64,000 bases of DNA from Tianweitania populi (GTDB taxonomy: Bacteria > Pseudomonadota > Alphaproteobacteria > Rhizobiales > Rhizobiaceae). The number at the start of each line of letters is the position of its first letter. The first letter of the stretch is position 1. Positions 1 through 9,753 of this stretch are shown in pieces. The stretch spans positions 1,488,001 through 1,552,000 of the forward strand of contig NZ_BMZQ01000001.1 in assembly GCF_014652875.1 (NCBI RefSeq). Reading direction: 5' to 3'. The notes below the pieces were generated by a model, which searched no databases, was not told the origin of the DNA, and worked only from the letters and a program-made list of their open reading frames with translations. Made by a program: the position numbers and the translations under genes.

Positions 1-30
1 CCCTTTTTGTTTGCTGATGAAGCGAGCGTC

Positions 31-2058
31 TTAGTTCTGGTTGAACTGCGCGACGGGCAGGAACTCAACGGCCTTGCCGCTGAAGCGGTTGGCCTTGCGC
101 GACAGGTCGGTCTGCTGGAAGCCTGAGGTATAGACCTCGCGCGGCGCGGTGCGAACGATATTGTAGGCGAAGGACGGTGCCTTGGTGCCGTTCGTGTTCT
201 GCGCGACCTTCTCGCCGGACAGCGCCCAACGGGCCACGGAGGGTTCGGTCGGAACCGCAACCGACTTCGGCTCGGCCTTGCCCTGGCCGGCGCGGGGCTT
301 GGAGCCCTTGTTGGTGGTCTTGACGCCGGAGTCGATCGTGCGGGCAATCGCCTGGTCAGGCTGGCGCTCAAGCATGGCAAGGCGCTGCGACGGCGCACCT
401 TCGCTGCCGCTGAGGATGACTTCGTTGCGGGCAACGATCGGCGCCTGGCGCTCTTCCTGGGTGTCAGCCGCAGCCTGGCCGATGTCACGCGCCGTCATCG
501 CAAAGCCAGGCTGACGTGCGCCGGGCCGCGCGGTGGGGACAGCGGCATAAGCGGTTGCCAGTTCCGAAGCCTGCTCCTGCGGCAGGCCGGCAATGCCGGT
601 CGCCTCACTCGGATCGAGCGCACCCTTCTTTTCGGACGCAGCCACCAGGTCCTGAATGCTGATCCGGCCGGATTGAACGGCAGCAGCCGTGACCGACGGA
701 GGCGCATCATCCACAACAGCGGCAGCAACGGTTGGTCCATCCGCCGGAACCTCACGTTCGGCATGGGCAATCAGCAGCGAAGTGGAGTCTGGCAGCGCGA
801 CGCCCTCAGGCTGGACCTGGTAGTCCGGACGCTGGGTGGGCAGCGGTACGTTGAAGGCGATGTCGGATTCCTGCTTGAACGGCGCATCCAGAACGGGCGC
901 ACCGCTGGTGGCGGCACCGGCGGCAATCGCCTCTTCAACGGCCTTCTTGGGATCAAGCGTCGGCGCGGCCGGCGCAAGTGCCGCCATCATGGCCGCCGAA
1001 GCGTCAGGCGTCGGCTGGCGCGGTGCAGCACCCGGCAAGGGGACGCCGCGAGCCGGCAAAGCTGCAATAATGGTTTCGGGCGTTTCCGGCTTTTCCTCGA
1101 CAGCAGCAGGCTCAGGCTCAGCAGCAACGGCCGGAGCAGCTGGCGCGGTACGCGCAGCCGGAGCGGCGGCGACAGCTTCCGGCGCCTCCTGTTCAGCACG
1201 GCGGCTCGGTTGAGCGCGGCCATGCGGTGAGGCAGAAGCGACAACCGCTGGGCTGGAATCTTCTTCATCATCGGCGCCGCCACCAAAGAAGGCGGACAGG
1301 AAGCCACCGGACTTGCGACGGGTCGATTCGGACGCGAGCTGGATCGTGCTGCCATTGCGCTTGCGGGCTTCATAAGCGGCAAGAGCCTGCTGATAGCCGG
1401 GAAGCGGCTTGCCGTCGGACGGCACATGGATCGTGTCGCCCTTCGGGAACACAGCCATCAACTGGGAACGCGACATGCGCGGCCAATGGCGAACATTGCC
1501 GACGTCGAGATGCACGAAAGGCGAGCCGGAAGTCGGATAGAAACCAACGCCGCCCACGCCTTTGCGGAGGCCGAGTTCGCGCAGCTTGGAGAGCTTCACG
1601 TCGGGCAGATAGAAATCCATCGCCTTGCCGAGCATGTGCTGGCTCTTCTCGGCCACACCCGTGGTGCGGCTGCGGCCACGCAACATCGAGTTGGTTGCCG
1701 GCGACCTATAAGCGGAAATGACGGTGATGTAGGAACGCGAGCCGGACGCCTGATAAACCTCCCACACCAGATCGAGCAGCCGCGGATCCATCTTGGTGGA
1801 TTCGTTACGGCGCCAATCGCGCAGGAACTTGTTGACCTGGGCCAGACCGGACGGAATGTATTTCCCGTTCTTCTTGAACGTGATTTCCGCCTTTTCATTC
1901 GTGTGAATGAAGTGGAGCTTGAGCGTACGGGTTTCAGCGGACGCCACGCTCATGCCGGAGCACAAACAGGCGACAATAAGGAACGACGCAGAAAGCCACT
2001 TGGGCAAGCCAAAGAAAATCGAGCGTTGAGCGTTCAATTTGCCGTCGGTCTTGGTCAA
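31..2058 (-). CDS. DUF882 / YcbK-like M15 peptidase-fold protein with long Ala/Pro-rich tail
   Basis: Predicted exported protein of about 675 residues. Residues 1-41 form a signal peptide ending in SVASA. Residues about 45-200 are the DUF882 domain, related to M15 peptidases (D-Ala-D-Ala carboxypeptidase fold). The expected metal ligands are visible: His141 and Asp148 (SQHMLGKAMD) and His183 (FVHLD). The remaining 450 residues are Ala/Pro/Glu-rich, probably disordered, and lack a recognisable domain; DUF882 proteins are usually around 200 residues. A peptidoglycan-related role is inferred from the family. The open frame begins with TTG and has no clear ribosome site; a second in-frame TTG lies 7 codons further in, so the start is uncertain. 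It is a single gene, transcribed away from the sigma-54 activator upstream. Confidence 0.8.
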   Translation of the reverse strand: MTKTDGKLNAQRSIFFGLPKWLSASFLIVACLCSGMSVASAETRTLKLHFIHTNEKAEITFKKNGKYIPSGLAQVNKFLRDWRRNESTKMDPRLLDLVWEVYQASGSRSYITVISAYRSPATNSMLRGRSRTTGVAEKSQHMLGKAMDFYLPDVKLSKLRELGLRKGVGGVGFYPTSGSPFVHLDVGNVRHWPRMSRSQLMAVFPKGDTIHVPSDGKPLPGYQQALAAYEARKRNGSTIQLASESTRRKSGGFLSAFFGGGADDEEDSSPAVVASASPHGRAQPSRRAEQEAPEAVAAAPAARTAPAAPAVAAEPEPAAVEEKPETPETIIAALPARGVPLPGAAPRQPTPDASAAMMAALAPAAPTLDPKKAVEEAIAAGAATSGAPVLDAPFKQESDIAFNVPLPTQRPDYQVQPEGVALPDSTSLLIAHAEREVPADGPTVAAAVVDDAPPSVTAAAVQSGRISIQDLVAASEKKGALDPSEATGIAGLPQEQASELATAYAAVPTARPGARQPGFAMTARDIGQAAADTQEERQAPIVARNEVILSGSEGAPSQRLAMLERQPDQAIARTIDSGVKTTNKGSKPRAGQGKAEPKSVAVPTEPSVARWALSGEKVAQNTNGTKAPSFAYNIVRTAPREVYTSGFQQTDLSRKANRFSGKAVEFLPVAQFNQN

Positions 2059-2265
2059 AATACTGCCTTGTCGGCTAGATGTCCCCGAGCACCGATGAGG
2101 ACGACATTCGTGAATCGGTAACCACGATTGTCGATCCTAATGGTTAATCCATGCTTATTGAAGCCCAAATGCGGTTAGAGGATGGCGATGTCCACCCCTC
2201 GGGCCGATTATGGCAGGGATGGTAAAGCGTTTATTAGCAGGCGGTTGCGGCCGAGATCGGTGGCA

Positions 2266-3759
2266 TCATGACGCAAGGCGTTCGTCCTGCTCGCTTTCGC
2301 CCTCGAGCCCATATTCCTTGAGCTTGCGGTAAAGCGTGGAGCGTCCGATGCCAAGCCGGCGCGCCACTTCGCTCATCTGGCCGTTATAATGATCCAGCGC
2401 GAGCCGGATCATTTCCCGTTCGATGTCTGCCAGCGCCCGGATCTCGCCGCGCTCGTCATGCGTGCGCATGAGCCCATACAGCGGCTGAGCCTCCGACGCA
2501 CTCGGCGGCGGCGGTGATCTCAGAACAAGCGGCTTTGCTTGGGAGAAATCAACGGCATCGAGATCGATCTCGCCGAGCTGCGCGCGGATCTGCGGGAAGT
2601 CCGCCGGTGTGAGCAGGTGCCCATCGCTCAACACCAGCGCGCGGAAAACCGCGTTCTCCAGCTGGCGGATGTTGCCGGGCCAGTCATAAGCTTCGAGCAT
2701 GGTCAGTGCGTCCGGCATGATGCCGGTCACCCGCCCGCGGGTTTCGCCCGCACTCAGCCGCTCGATGAAATGGCGCACCAGCAGCGCGATGTCTTCCGGC
2801 CGCTGCCGCAGCGGCGGCACCATGATCGGAAAGACGTTCAACCGATAAAACAGATCCTCGCGAAACAGCCCGTCCTTCACGCGCTGGATGAGATCGCGAT
2901 GGGTGGCCGAGATCAGGCGGATATCGACCTTGATTGTCTGCTTGGAGCCGACCGGATCGACCTCGCCGGTCTGCACGGCGCGCAAAAGCTTGACCTGGAT
3001 GTCGATCGGCAAATCGCCGATTTCGTCGAGAAACAGCGTGCCGCCATTGGCTTCCACGAATTTGCCGGCATGCTTTTCGGTGGCGCCCGTAAACGACCCC
3101 TTTTCGTGCCCGAACAGGATGCTTTCCACGAGATTGTCGGGGATCGCGCCGCAATTCACCGTGACGAACGGCCGTGAACGCCGGTCGCCGGTGCCCTGAA
3201 TGGCGCGCGCCACCATCTCCTTGCCGACGCCGGATTCGCCTTCGATCAGGATCGGGATGTTGGATGCGGCAGCCTTCTGGCCGAGCCGCAGCACGCGATC
3301 CATGCTCGGGCTGCGGGTCACAAGGTCGCGGAACGTCAGCGCAGCCGCGGTTCCTCTGCGCCGTCTTTTCTGCTCGTCGCCGCGGCTTTCCACCTTCAGC
3401 GCGTTATTGACGGCATTGTGCAGCCGCTCCGGAGACGCGGGCTTCACCACGAAATCGAACGCGCCGGCGCGCATGGCGGCGACAACATTGTCGACCCCAC
3501 CCTGCGCCGTCTGGACGATCACCGGCGCTTCGACGCTGCGCGCGGACAGTTCGCCGAGGACGGCAAGCCCGTCCATCCCCGGCATCACCATGTCCAGCAC
3601 GATGATTGCAACGTCGCGGCCCTGCGCGCTGTCCAGAATGCTCAGCGCCGCCGCGCCGCCCTCGGCCACAAGCGTGCTGAAGCCGAACTTCGTCAGCGCG
3701 GCATCCACCAGTCGGCGTTGAACCGGATCGTCGTCAATGATGAGGACGGGGCCTGCCAT
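2266..3759 (-). CDS. Sigma-54-dependent response regulator (NtrC family)
   Basis: A 497-residue activator with the classic three parts. The receiver domain (1-120) has Asp10/Asp11, phospho-acceptor Asp56 and Lys106. The AAA+ domain (about 150-385) has Walker A GESGVGK (174-180) and Walker [10 protein letters not shown] (241-249). A Fis-type helix-turn-helix lies near the C-terminus ([19 protein letters not shown]). The sigma-54 contact loop reads GSFTGA (221-226) rather than GAFTGA, a variant found in working activators. No histidine kinase gene is adjacent, so it is an orphan here and its signal and targets are unknown. The ATG start agrees with the receiver domain beginning at once. Confidence 0.9.
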   Translation of the reverse strand: MAGPVLIIDDDPVQRRLVDAALTKFGFSTLVAEGGAAALSILDSAQGRDVAIIVLDMVMPGMDGLAVLGELSARSVEAPVIVQTAQGGVDNVVAAMRAGAFDFVVKPASPERLHNAVNNALKVESRGDEQKRRRRGTAAALTFRDLVTRSPSMDRVLRLGQKAAASNIPILIEGESGVGKEMVARAIQGTGDRRSRPFVTVNCGAIPDNLVESILFGHEKGSFTGATEKHAGKFVEANGGTLFLDEIGDLPIDIQVKLLRAVQTGEVDPVGSKQTIKVDIRLISATHRDLIQRVKDGLFREDLFYRLNVFPIMVPPLRQRPEDIALLVRHFIERLSAGETRGRVTGIMPDALTMLEAYDWPGNIRQLENAVFRALVLSDGHLLTPADFPQIRAQLGEIDLDAVDFSQAKPLVLRSPPPPSASEAQPLYGLMRTHDERGEIRALADIEREMIRLALDHYNGQMSEVARRLGIGRSTLYRKLKEYGLEGESEQDERLAS

Positions 3760-3890
3760 TGTGGTGAGCCGTCACCTTTCACTCTATGCCAGCCGAGATT
3801 GGCTTATGGATCATATTGCCATTGCACCCTAAATAGCGGCTCAAGAAATCCGGTGAACAAAGCCTTATCCGCACCCTTGGATCAGGCTGT

Positions 3891-5768
3891 ATGATGAGAC
3901 GTCAGATGGCCAAGCCCTTTTCCCACTCCAGCCTGGAACCCTTGCAGGCAGCCTCGCCATCCAGCTCGGCGGCTTTGTCGGCAATGCCCTATCTCAGCGA
4001 CCTGCCGGAATGGGATCTGACCGACCTCTACGCGTCCATGGACGCCCCCGCTCTCCAGGCCGACCTCAAGCGCGCCGCAGATGATGCCAAGAGCTTCGAA
4101 GCGGCGTGGAAGGGCAAGCTCGCAAGCGAAGCCGCCAACAAGACCGGCGGCGGACTGGGCCGCGCCATGAAGGATTATGAAGCGCTTGAGGAATTGCTGG
4201 GCAAGATCGGTGCCTATGCCAGCCTGATCTACGCAAGTGACACGGCTGATCCCCGTCGCGCCAAGCTCTACGGCGACATACATGAGAAGATGACGGATGC
4301 GAGTTCGCATTACCTTTTCTTCACGCTGGAGCTGAACCAGGTCGATGATCAGGCCATCGCCGATGCGCTCGATGCCGATCCGGCCTTCAACCATTACCGC
4401 CCTTGGGTGATCGACCTTCGTAAGGACAAGCCCTTCCAGCTCGAAGACCGCGTCGAGCAGCTGTTCCACGAAAAGTCCGTCACCGGCCGCAGCGCATGGA
4501 ACCGCCTGTTCGACGAAACCATGACCGCGCTCCGCTTCACCGTGGATGGCGCCGAACTCACGCTGGAGCCGACCCTCAACCTCCTGCAGGATCCCGACCC
4601 GGCTCTGCGCCAGAAGGCATCGGAAGCGCTGGCGGAAACCTTCAAGGCCAACCTGCGCACCTTCAGCCTCATCACCAACACGCTCTCCAAGGATCGCGAA
4701 ATCTCCGACCGTTGGCGCGGCTTCGAGGACATCGCCGACGCCCGCCACCTCGCCAACCGCGTCGAGCGCCCTGTGGTGGATGCACTCGCGCAAGCCGTGC
4801 AGGCCGCCTATCCCCGCTTGTCGCACCGCTATTATGCCTTGAAGGCGAAATGGCTCGGCATGGAGCAGATGAACAACTGGGACCGCAACGCGCCCCTGCC
4901 CGAAGCCCCCACCGCAACCATCGGTTGGGAAGACGCCAAGCAGACCGTTCTCTCAGCCTATAACCGCTTCGACCCCAAGATGGCGGACATCGCGCGCGAC
5001 TTCTTCGACAAACGGTGGATCGACGCCGGCGTGCGCCCCGGCAAGGCGCCGGGCGCCTTCGCCCATCCGACGGTGCCTTCCGCGCATCCCTATGTGCTCC
5101 TGAATTACCAGGGCAAGCCGCGCGATGTGATGACGCTGGCGCATGAACTCGGCCATGGCGTACATCAGGTTCTGGCCGGAGGTCAGGGCGCGCTGATGGC
5201 CTCGACGCCGCTGACGCTCGCCGAAACCGCCTCCGTGTTCGGTGAGATGCTGACCTTCCGCTCCCTGCTCGATGGCACCACCGACCGTCGCGAGCGCAAG
5301 GCCATGCTGGCGCAGAAGGTCGAGGACATGATCAACACTGTCGTGCGCCAGATCGCCTTCTATTCCTTCGAGCGCAAGGTTCACACCGAGCGCAAGAACG
5401 GCGAACTCACCGCCGACCAGATCGGCCAGTTCTGGCTGGAAGTGCAGGCCGAAAGCCTGGGACCGGCGATCCGGTTGCGCGAGGGCTACGAGACCTTCTG
5501 GGCCTATGTCCCCCACTTCATCCACTCGCCTTTCTATGTCTATGCCTATGCCTTCGGCGACTGTTTGGTGAACTCGCTTTATGCGGTTTACCAGAATGCC
5601 GAGAGCGGCTTCCAGGCCAAGTATTTCGACATGCTGCGCGCCGGCGGCACCAAGCATCATTCGGAATTGCTGGCCCCGTTCGGCCTTGATGCCTCCGATC
5701 CGGCGTTCTGGAACAAGGGTCTGTCGGTGATAGAAGGGTTGATCGACGAGCTGGAAGCGATGGAATAA
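3891..5768 (+). CDS. pepF: M3-family oligoendopeptidase F
   Basis: Cytoplasmic zinc metallopeptidase of the M3 (thimet/PepF) family that cleaves short peptides. The protein has 625 residues, normal for PepF. The N-terminal helical part reads YLSDLPEWDLTDLY, typical of these enzymes. The zinc motif HELGHGVH begins at residue 418 (His418, Glu419, His422), and the third ligand is expected in the following LAETASVFGEM segment. Three in-frame ATGs lie within the first 16 bases (3891, 3894, 3906) and no strong ribosome site distinguishes them. It lies 25 bases upstream of pabB on the same strand, so the genes may be cotranscribed, but no functional link is evident. Confidence 0.92.
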   Translation: MMRRQMAKPFSHSSLEPLQAASPSSSAALSAMPYLSDLPEWDLTDLYASMDAPALQADLKRAADDAKSFEAAWKGKLASEAANKTGGGLGRAMKDYEALEELLGKIGAYASLIYASDTADPRRAKLYGDIHEKMTDASSHYLFFTLELNQVDDQAIADALDADPAFNHYRPWVIDLRKDKPFQLEDRVEQLFHEKSVTGRSAWNRLFDETMTALRFTVDGAELTLEPTLNLLQDPDPALRQKASEALAETFKANLRTFSLITNTLSKDREISDRWRGFEDIADARHLANRVERPVVDALAQAVQAAYPRLSHRYYALKAKWLGMEQMNNWDRNAPLPEAPTATIGWEDAKQTVLSAYNRFDPKMADIARDFFDKRWIDAGVRPGKAPGAFAHPTVPSAHPYVLLNYQGKPRDVMTLAHELGHGVHQVLAGGQGALMASTPLTLAETASVFGEMLTFRSLLDGTTDRRERKAMLAQKVEDMINTVVRQIAFYSFERKVHTERKNGELTADQIGQFWLEVQAESLGPAIRLREGYETFWAYVPHFIHSPFYVYAYAFGDCLVNSLYAVYQNAESGFQAKYFDMLRAGGTKHHSELLAPFGLDASDPAFWNKGLSVIEGLIDELEAME

Positions 5769-5793
5769 GCGCGTTCATCAACCGGGTCCAACC

Positions 5794-6936
5794 GTGCAGC
5801 CATTCGCCTTCTTCCGCGACGATCGCGCCGGCCGCTCGGTTTTGTTCGAACAACCGCGCGCGATCATCCGCGCGGACACGCCTGACGACTTCGACCGAGC
5901 CCTGGACCAACTCCAGGAAGCGCGTACCCAGCGCAAATGGCTGGCCGGCTTCTTCTCCTATGAAGCCGGCTACCTGCTTGAACCCAAGCTGCGCCCGCTC
6001 CTTCCGGAGAGCCGACGCGTTCCGCTCTGTCTTTTCGGCGTGTTCGATCACCCGGCAGAACGCGATCTCGCTCTTGAAGAGGCCCAGCCCACCAACGGCC
6101 CGATCTTCGACGCCCGCGCTTCATGGAGCGCCAAAGACTACCGCAAGCGCTTCGAGCGCGTGCACCGGCACTTACGCGAGGGCGACTGCTACCAGGTCAA
6201 CCTCACCTTCCCCATCCACGCCCACTGGTCCGGCGATCCGGTCTCAGCCTTCGCAGCGCTTATCGCGCGCCAGCCCGTGAAATACGGCGCCCTCATCGAT
6301 CTCGGTGGCCCGGTCATCCTGTCACGCTCGCCCGAACTGTTCTTCGAGATCGACCGCGACGGCTGGATCGAAACGCGGCCGATGAAGGGCACGGTCCCGC
6401 GCGGGCAAACGCCCGACGAAGACGAAAAACAGCGACACTTCCTCGTCCATGATCCGAAGAACAGGTCCGAAAACCGCATGATCGTGGATCTCCTGCGCAA
6501 CGACGTCTCGCTGATCAGCGAAGTCGGCACGCTCGATGTGCCCGACCTGTTCAAGGTCGAAACCTATCCCACCCTGCACACAATGGTCAGCCGCGTACGC
6601 GCCAAACTGCTGCCCAACCGCAGCGTGCGCGACATCTTCACCGCGCTTTTTCCCTGCGGCTCCATCACAGGAGCGCCCAAAATCCGTGCCATGGAAGTCA
6701 TCCGCTCGCTGGAAACCGAGCCGCGCGATGCCTATTGCGGCGCGATCGGCTGGATGGCGCCCGATGGCACGATGCGTTTCAACGTCGCGATCCGTACGGT
6801 CACCCTGCATCCAACCAGTGAGGCCGTTTACAATGTCGGCGGCGGGGTCGTGTTCGATTCCTCTGCTCAAGCGGAGTATGACGAATGTCTGTTGAAGGCG
6901 CGCTTCGCCACCGGCTCGATCCCACGGACTGCCTGA
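5794..6936 (+). CDS. pabB: Aminodeoxychorismate synthase component I
   Basis: Converts chorismate plus ammonia (from a glutaminase partner) into 4-amino-4-deoxychorismate for folate. The chorismate-binding fold covers most of its 380 residues. The PMKGT motif with Lys198 marks it as PabB, because anthranilate synthase has Ala at that site. RSPELFFEI, SENRMIVDLLRND and CGSITGAPKIRAMEVI are family hallmarks. It is shorter than E. coli PabB and carries no fused glutaminase, so PabA/TrpG must be encoded elsewhere. The start is GTG without a strong ribosome site. The 3' end overlaps pabC by 52 bases, implying cotranscription of the two consecutive steps. Confidence 0.92.
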   Translation: MQPFAFFRDDRAGRSVLFEQPRAIIRADTPDDFDRALDQLQEARTQRKWLAGFFSYEAGYLLEPKLRPLLPESRRVPLCLFGVFDHPAERDLALEEAQPTNGPIFDARASWSAKDYRKRFERVHRHLREGDCYQVNLTFPIHAHWSGDPVSAFAALIARQPVKYGALIDLGGPVILSRSPELFFEIDRDGWIETRPMKGTVPRGQTPDEDEKQRHFLVHDPKNRSENRMIVDLLRNDVSLISEVGTLDVPDLFKVETYPTLHTMVSRVRAKLLPNRSVRDIFTALFPCGSITGAPKIRAMEVIRSLETEPRDAYCGAIGWMAPDGTMRFNVAIRTVTLHPTSEAVYNVGGGVVFDSSAQAEYDECLLKARFATGSIPRTA

Positions 6937-7544
6937 TCGAAACCTTCCGTTACGAACCCGACCATGGCTTCCTCCGGCTCGATCGCCACCTTGATCGTCT
7001 CGAACGCTCGGCAGCCACCCTCGGCTTTCGCTTTGACCATACGGCGGTAAACCTCGTTCTGTCCGAGCTTCTGCGCGATCAGGACGCGCTTCGCGTGCGC
7101 CTGACGCTCGACAGCGCCGGCAACCCGGAAGCCACAACGCAAGCTTTTGTACCCCTGGCAAAGGACACGATCTGGACCCTGCGTCTGGCCGCAACGAAGC
7201 TGCCGAGCCACGACCCCCTGCTCGCGCACAAGACCACCCGCCGCGCCCTTTACGAGGCCGCACGCGCGGAGTTCGCTCAGCATGAGGCGCAGGAAGTCCT
7301 GCTCTGCAACGAACTTGGCGAACTGTGCGAAGGCACGATCACCAATCTCTTCGTGGATCGCGGCGACGGCATCCTCGCGACGCCGCCTTTGACATCGGGC
7401 CTGCTGCCCGGCGTGCTGCGCGGCGAACTGCTGACAAGCGGGCGCGCCATGGAACAGGTGCTTTTCCCAGCAGATCTGCAGCAAGGCCAGATCTATGTCG
7501 GCAACTCGCTGCGCGGCCTTATCGCAGCACGTTTGCTAAGTTGA
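6885..7544 (+). CDS. pabC: Class IV aminotransferase, probable 4-amino-4-deoxychorismate lyase
   Basis: PLP enzyme of fold type IV, 219 residues. The probable PLP lysine is Lys116 in HKTTRRALYEAA, and the phosphate-binding region GELCEGTITNLF follows the family pattern. Position directly after pabB makes aminodeoxychorismate lyase, giving 4-aminobenzoate and pyruvate, much the likeliest activity; branched-chain or D-amino acid aminotransferases share the fold. The ATG at 6885 has a GGAG nine bases upstream that lies inside pabB. The 52-base overlap is longer than the usual 1-4 bases and suggests translational coupling. Confidence 0.85.
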   Translation: MSVEGALRHRLDPTDCLIETFRYEPDHGFLRLDRHLDRLERSAATLGFRFDHTAVNLVLSELLRDQDALRVRLTLDSAGNPEATTQAFVPLAKDTIWTLRLAATKLPSHDPLLAHKTTRRALYEAARAEFAQHEAQEVLLCNELGELCEGTITNLFVDRGDGILATPPLTSGLLPGVLRGELLTSGRAMEQVLFPADLQQGQIYVGNSLRGLIAARLLS

Positions 7545-7648
7545 ACGGCCTTAACCAAAAGACCCTTTTGGCTGTCCGGGGTTTATTGTGACTGACTTCT
7601 ATGGTGTAGGGTGGGGTCTTCCTCAACAGACACAGGAGTGTGCACAAA

Positions 7649-9097
7649 ATGGCAGAAGCGAATTGGCCCATCCACGGCGAAATCACTGGCCCGATCGTGA
7701 TGATCGGCTTCGGATCCATCGGGAGAGGCACGCTTCCGCTCATTGAGCGACACTTCAAATACGACAAGTCCCGCTTGGTCGTGATCGATCCCAAGGACAC
7801 GGATCGCGCTTTGCTCGACGAGCGCGGCATCCGCTACATCCAGGACTCCGTCACCGCCAAGAACTACAAGAAGCTTCTGAAGCCGCTCCTCACCGAAGGC
7901 GGCGGCCAGGGCTTCTGCGTCAACCTGTCGGTCGATACGGGTTCGGTCGATCTGATGCGCCTCTGCCGCAAGCTCGGCGCGCTTTACATCGACACGGTAG
8001 TCGAGCCCTGGCTCGGCTTCTATTTCGACGACACGGTCGGCAACGAAGAGCGCACCAACTATGCGCTGCGCGAAACGATGAAGGCCGAGCAGGCTGCCCA
8101 TCCCGGCGGAACCACGGCCGTATCCTGCTGCGGCGCCAATCCCGGCATGGTGTCCTGGTACGTCAAGCAGGCGCTGGTAAATCTGGCGACCGATCTCGGC
8201 ATGGATTTCGCCGTTCCTTCGGCCGACGACCGCGCCGGCTGGGCCAAGCTCATGAAGAAGGCCGGCGTCCAGGGCATTCATATTGCCGAGCGCGACACAC
8301 AACGCGCAAAAGATCCCAAGCCGTTCAACGTGTTCTGGAATACTTGGTCGGTGGAAGGCTTCGTGGCCGAAGGTTTGCAACCGGCTGAACTCGGATGGGG
8401 CACGCATGAAAAGTGGATGCCGAAGAATGCCGGCACGCTTGGCGACAAGGACCAGCCGCTCGGCATCTATCTCGACCAGCCAGGCGCCAACACGCGCGTG
8501 CGCACCTGGTGCCCGACGCCCGGCCCGCAATACGGCTTCCTCGTCACCCATAATGAAGCGATCTCGATCGCCGATTTCTTCACCTCCACGAACAAGAAGG
8601 GCGAGATCACCTATCGTCCGACCTGTCACTACGCCTACCATCCCTGCAATGACGCGGTACTGTCGCTGCACGAGATGTTCGGCGCGGCCGGCAAGGCGCA
8701 GGGCGAGTTCCACGTCTTGAATGAAAGCGAGCTGGTGGACGGCGTCGACGAGTTGGGCGTTTTGCTCTACGGCCACGACAAGAACGCCTACTGGTACGGT
8801 TCGCGCCTGTCGCTGGAAGAAGCGCGCAAGCTCGCGCCCTACCAGAATGCGACCGGCCTTCAGGTGACTTCGGCCGTTCTGGCCGGCATGGTCTGGGCGC
8901 TGGAAAATCCGGAAGCCGGCATCGTCGATACGGACGAGATGGACTTCAAGCGCTGCCTTGAGGTTCAGAAGCCGTATCTCGGCCCTGTGGAAGGTCACTA
9001 CACCGACTGGACCCCGCTGGATGGTCGTCCCGGCCTGTTCCCGGAAGATCTCGACACCAAGGATCCCTGGCAGTTCCGGAACATTCTGGTTCGCTAA
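7649..9097 (+). CDS. hss: Homospermidine synthase
   Basis: NAD-dependent enzyme that condenses two putrescines (or putrescine with spermidine) into sym-homospermidine, a polyamine characteristic of many rhizobia. From the ATG at 7649 the protein has 482 residues, the usual size. The Rossmann motif IVMIGFGSIGRGTLPLI is at the N-terminus, followed by the saccharopine-dehydrogenase-like body with EPWLGFYFDD and CGANPGMVSWYVKQAL. An upstream GTG at 7640 is in frame but sits only one base after the AGGAG at 7634-7638. The ATG has proper spacing and is preferred. It appears monocistronic. Confidence 0.93.
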   Translation: MAEANWPIHGEITGPIVMIGFGSIGRGTLPLIERHFKYDKSRLVVIDPKDTDRALLDERGIRYIQDSVTAKNYKKLLKPLLTEGGGQGFCVNLSVDTGSVDLMRLCRKLGALYIDTVVEPWLGFYFDDTVGNEERTNYALRETMKAEQAAHPGGTTAVSCCGANPGMVSWYVKQALVNLATDLGMDFAVPSADDRAGWAKLMKKAGVQGIHIAERDTQRAKDPKPFNVFWNTWSVEGFVAEGLQPAELGWGTHEKWMPKNAGTLGDKDQPLGIYLDQPGANTRVRTWCPTPGPQYGFLVTHNEAISIADFFTSTNKKGEITYRPTCHYAYHPCNDAVLSLHEMFGAAGKAQGEFHVLNESELVDGVDELGVLLYGHDKNAYWYGSRLSLEEARKLAPYQNATGLQVTSAVLAGMVWALENPEAGIVDTDEMDFKRCLEVQKPYLGPVEGHYTDWTPLDGRPGLFPEDLDTKDPWQFRNILVR

Positions 9098-9111
9098 TCA
9101 TTCATCGCGGA

Positions 9112-9133
9112 GGCCGCGCGGAGTCGCGCGGCC
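9112..9133 (+). terminator. GC-rich hairpin after hss
   Basis: Perfect 9-base inverted repeat GGCCGCGCG / CGCGCGGCC around a GAGT loop, 15 bases after the hss stop. There is no following T-run, so it may stabilise the 3' end or act as a weak terminator. Confidence 0.4.
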
Positions 9134-9192
9134 ATCCGAATCATGCGACAGGGGCGTCAACCCCGATCGTCTCTTATTCAGAGGATGAACTG

Positions 9193-9585
9193 ATGCGCCT
9201 CGCACCTTCGCTTCGCCTGTTGTCCGCACTCACTTTGGCTGCCGCTGTTGCGGGCTGCGTTGGCGGCGGTGATGGCGGCTCGGGCGGTCGTATGGGTTCA
9301 GGCCCCATGCTCAAGCAGGTCAGCGTCGACGGCTCCTGGGTCGATGAAAGCGGCGTTGGCGTATCCACCTTCTCCAATGGCGCCTTCTCGACCACTGCCG
9401 CGGACAATGGCAGCCGTTTGTCGGAAGGCACCTATCGATACAATGGCGCCAGCGTGGTGGCGATCACCGGCACCTCGCTGATCCGTCAGCAGCCGATCGC
9501 CTTCAACTGCAACATCGCATCCAGCAATCAGCTGAATTGCACCAGCGCCGAAGGCAACCGCTTCGTCCTGACCCGCCGCACCTAA
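9193..9585 (+). CDS. omp10: Omp10-like outer-membrane lipoprotein
   Basis: A 130-residue lipoprotein: short signal peptide with lipobox AVAGC (Cys at about residue 22), a Gly-rich spacer, then a compact domain. GSWVDESGVGVSTFSNGAF, LSEGTYRY and the ending NQLNCTSAEGNRFVLTRR closely resemble the Brucella minor outer-membrane lipoprotein Omp10 as I remember it. It presumably sits in the inner leaflet of the outer membrane; the molecular function of the family is unclear. The ATG follows a GAGG ribosome site. A strong terminator at 9611-9638 makes it the end of a transcript. Confidence 0.78.
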   Translation: MRLAPSLRLLSALTLAAAVAGCVGGGDGGSGGRMGSGPMLKQVSVDGSWVDESGVGVSTFSNGAFSTTAADNGSRLSEGTYRYNGASVVAITGTSLIRQQPIAFNCNIASSNQLNCTSAEGNRFVLTRRT

Positions 9586-9610
9586 GCAGCACGTCACCGA
9601 CGAATTTTGA

Positions 9611-9638
9611 AAGCCGGCTCATCTTTGGGCCGGCTTTT
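9611..9638 (+). terminator. Rho-independent terminator of the omp10-like gene
   Basis: Inverted repeat AAGCCGGC / GCCGGCTT with a 10-base loop followed by TTTT, 25 bases after the stop codon. Confidence 0.85.
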
Positions 9639-9753
9639 CTGCGTTAGGGCTTGCCAGTCATCCAGCCCGATGGAAACATGGCCGCTCGCGGAATGCTGTA
9701 GCACGATCGACAAAAAGAGCGGCTACAACCAGGGACCCAGCGGAGACACGCCG

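Noticed and set aside
2144-2158. A CtrA-like site TTAA-N7-TTAT; a similar TTTA-N7-TTAAC lies at 30768-30783
   Set aside because: Each has a mismatch to the consensus, such matches are common by chance, and position gives no support.
3882-4826. A 314-residue minus-strand frame opposite pepF
   Set aside because: Antisense shadow of a clear metallopeptidase gene.
7583-8998. A 471-residue open frame opposite homospermidine synthase
   Set aside because: Antisense shadow; no start signal and no recognisable motif.
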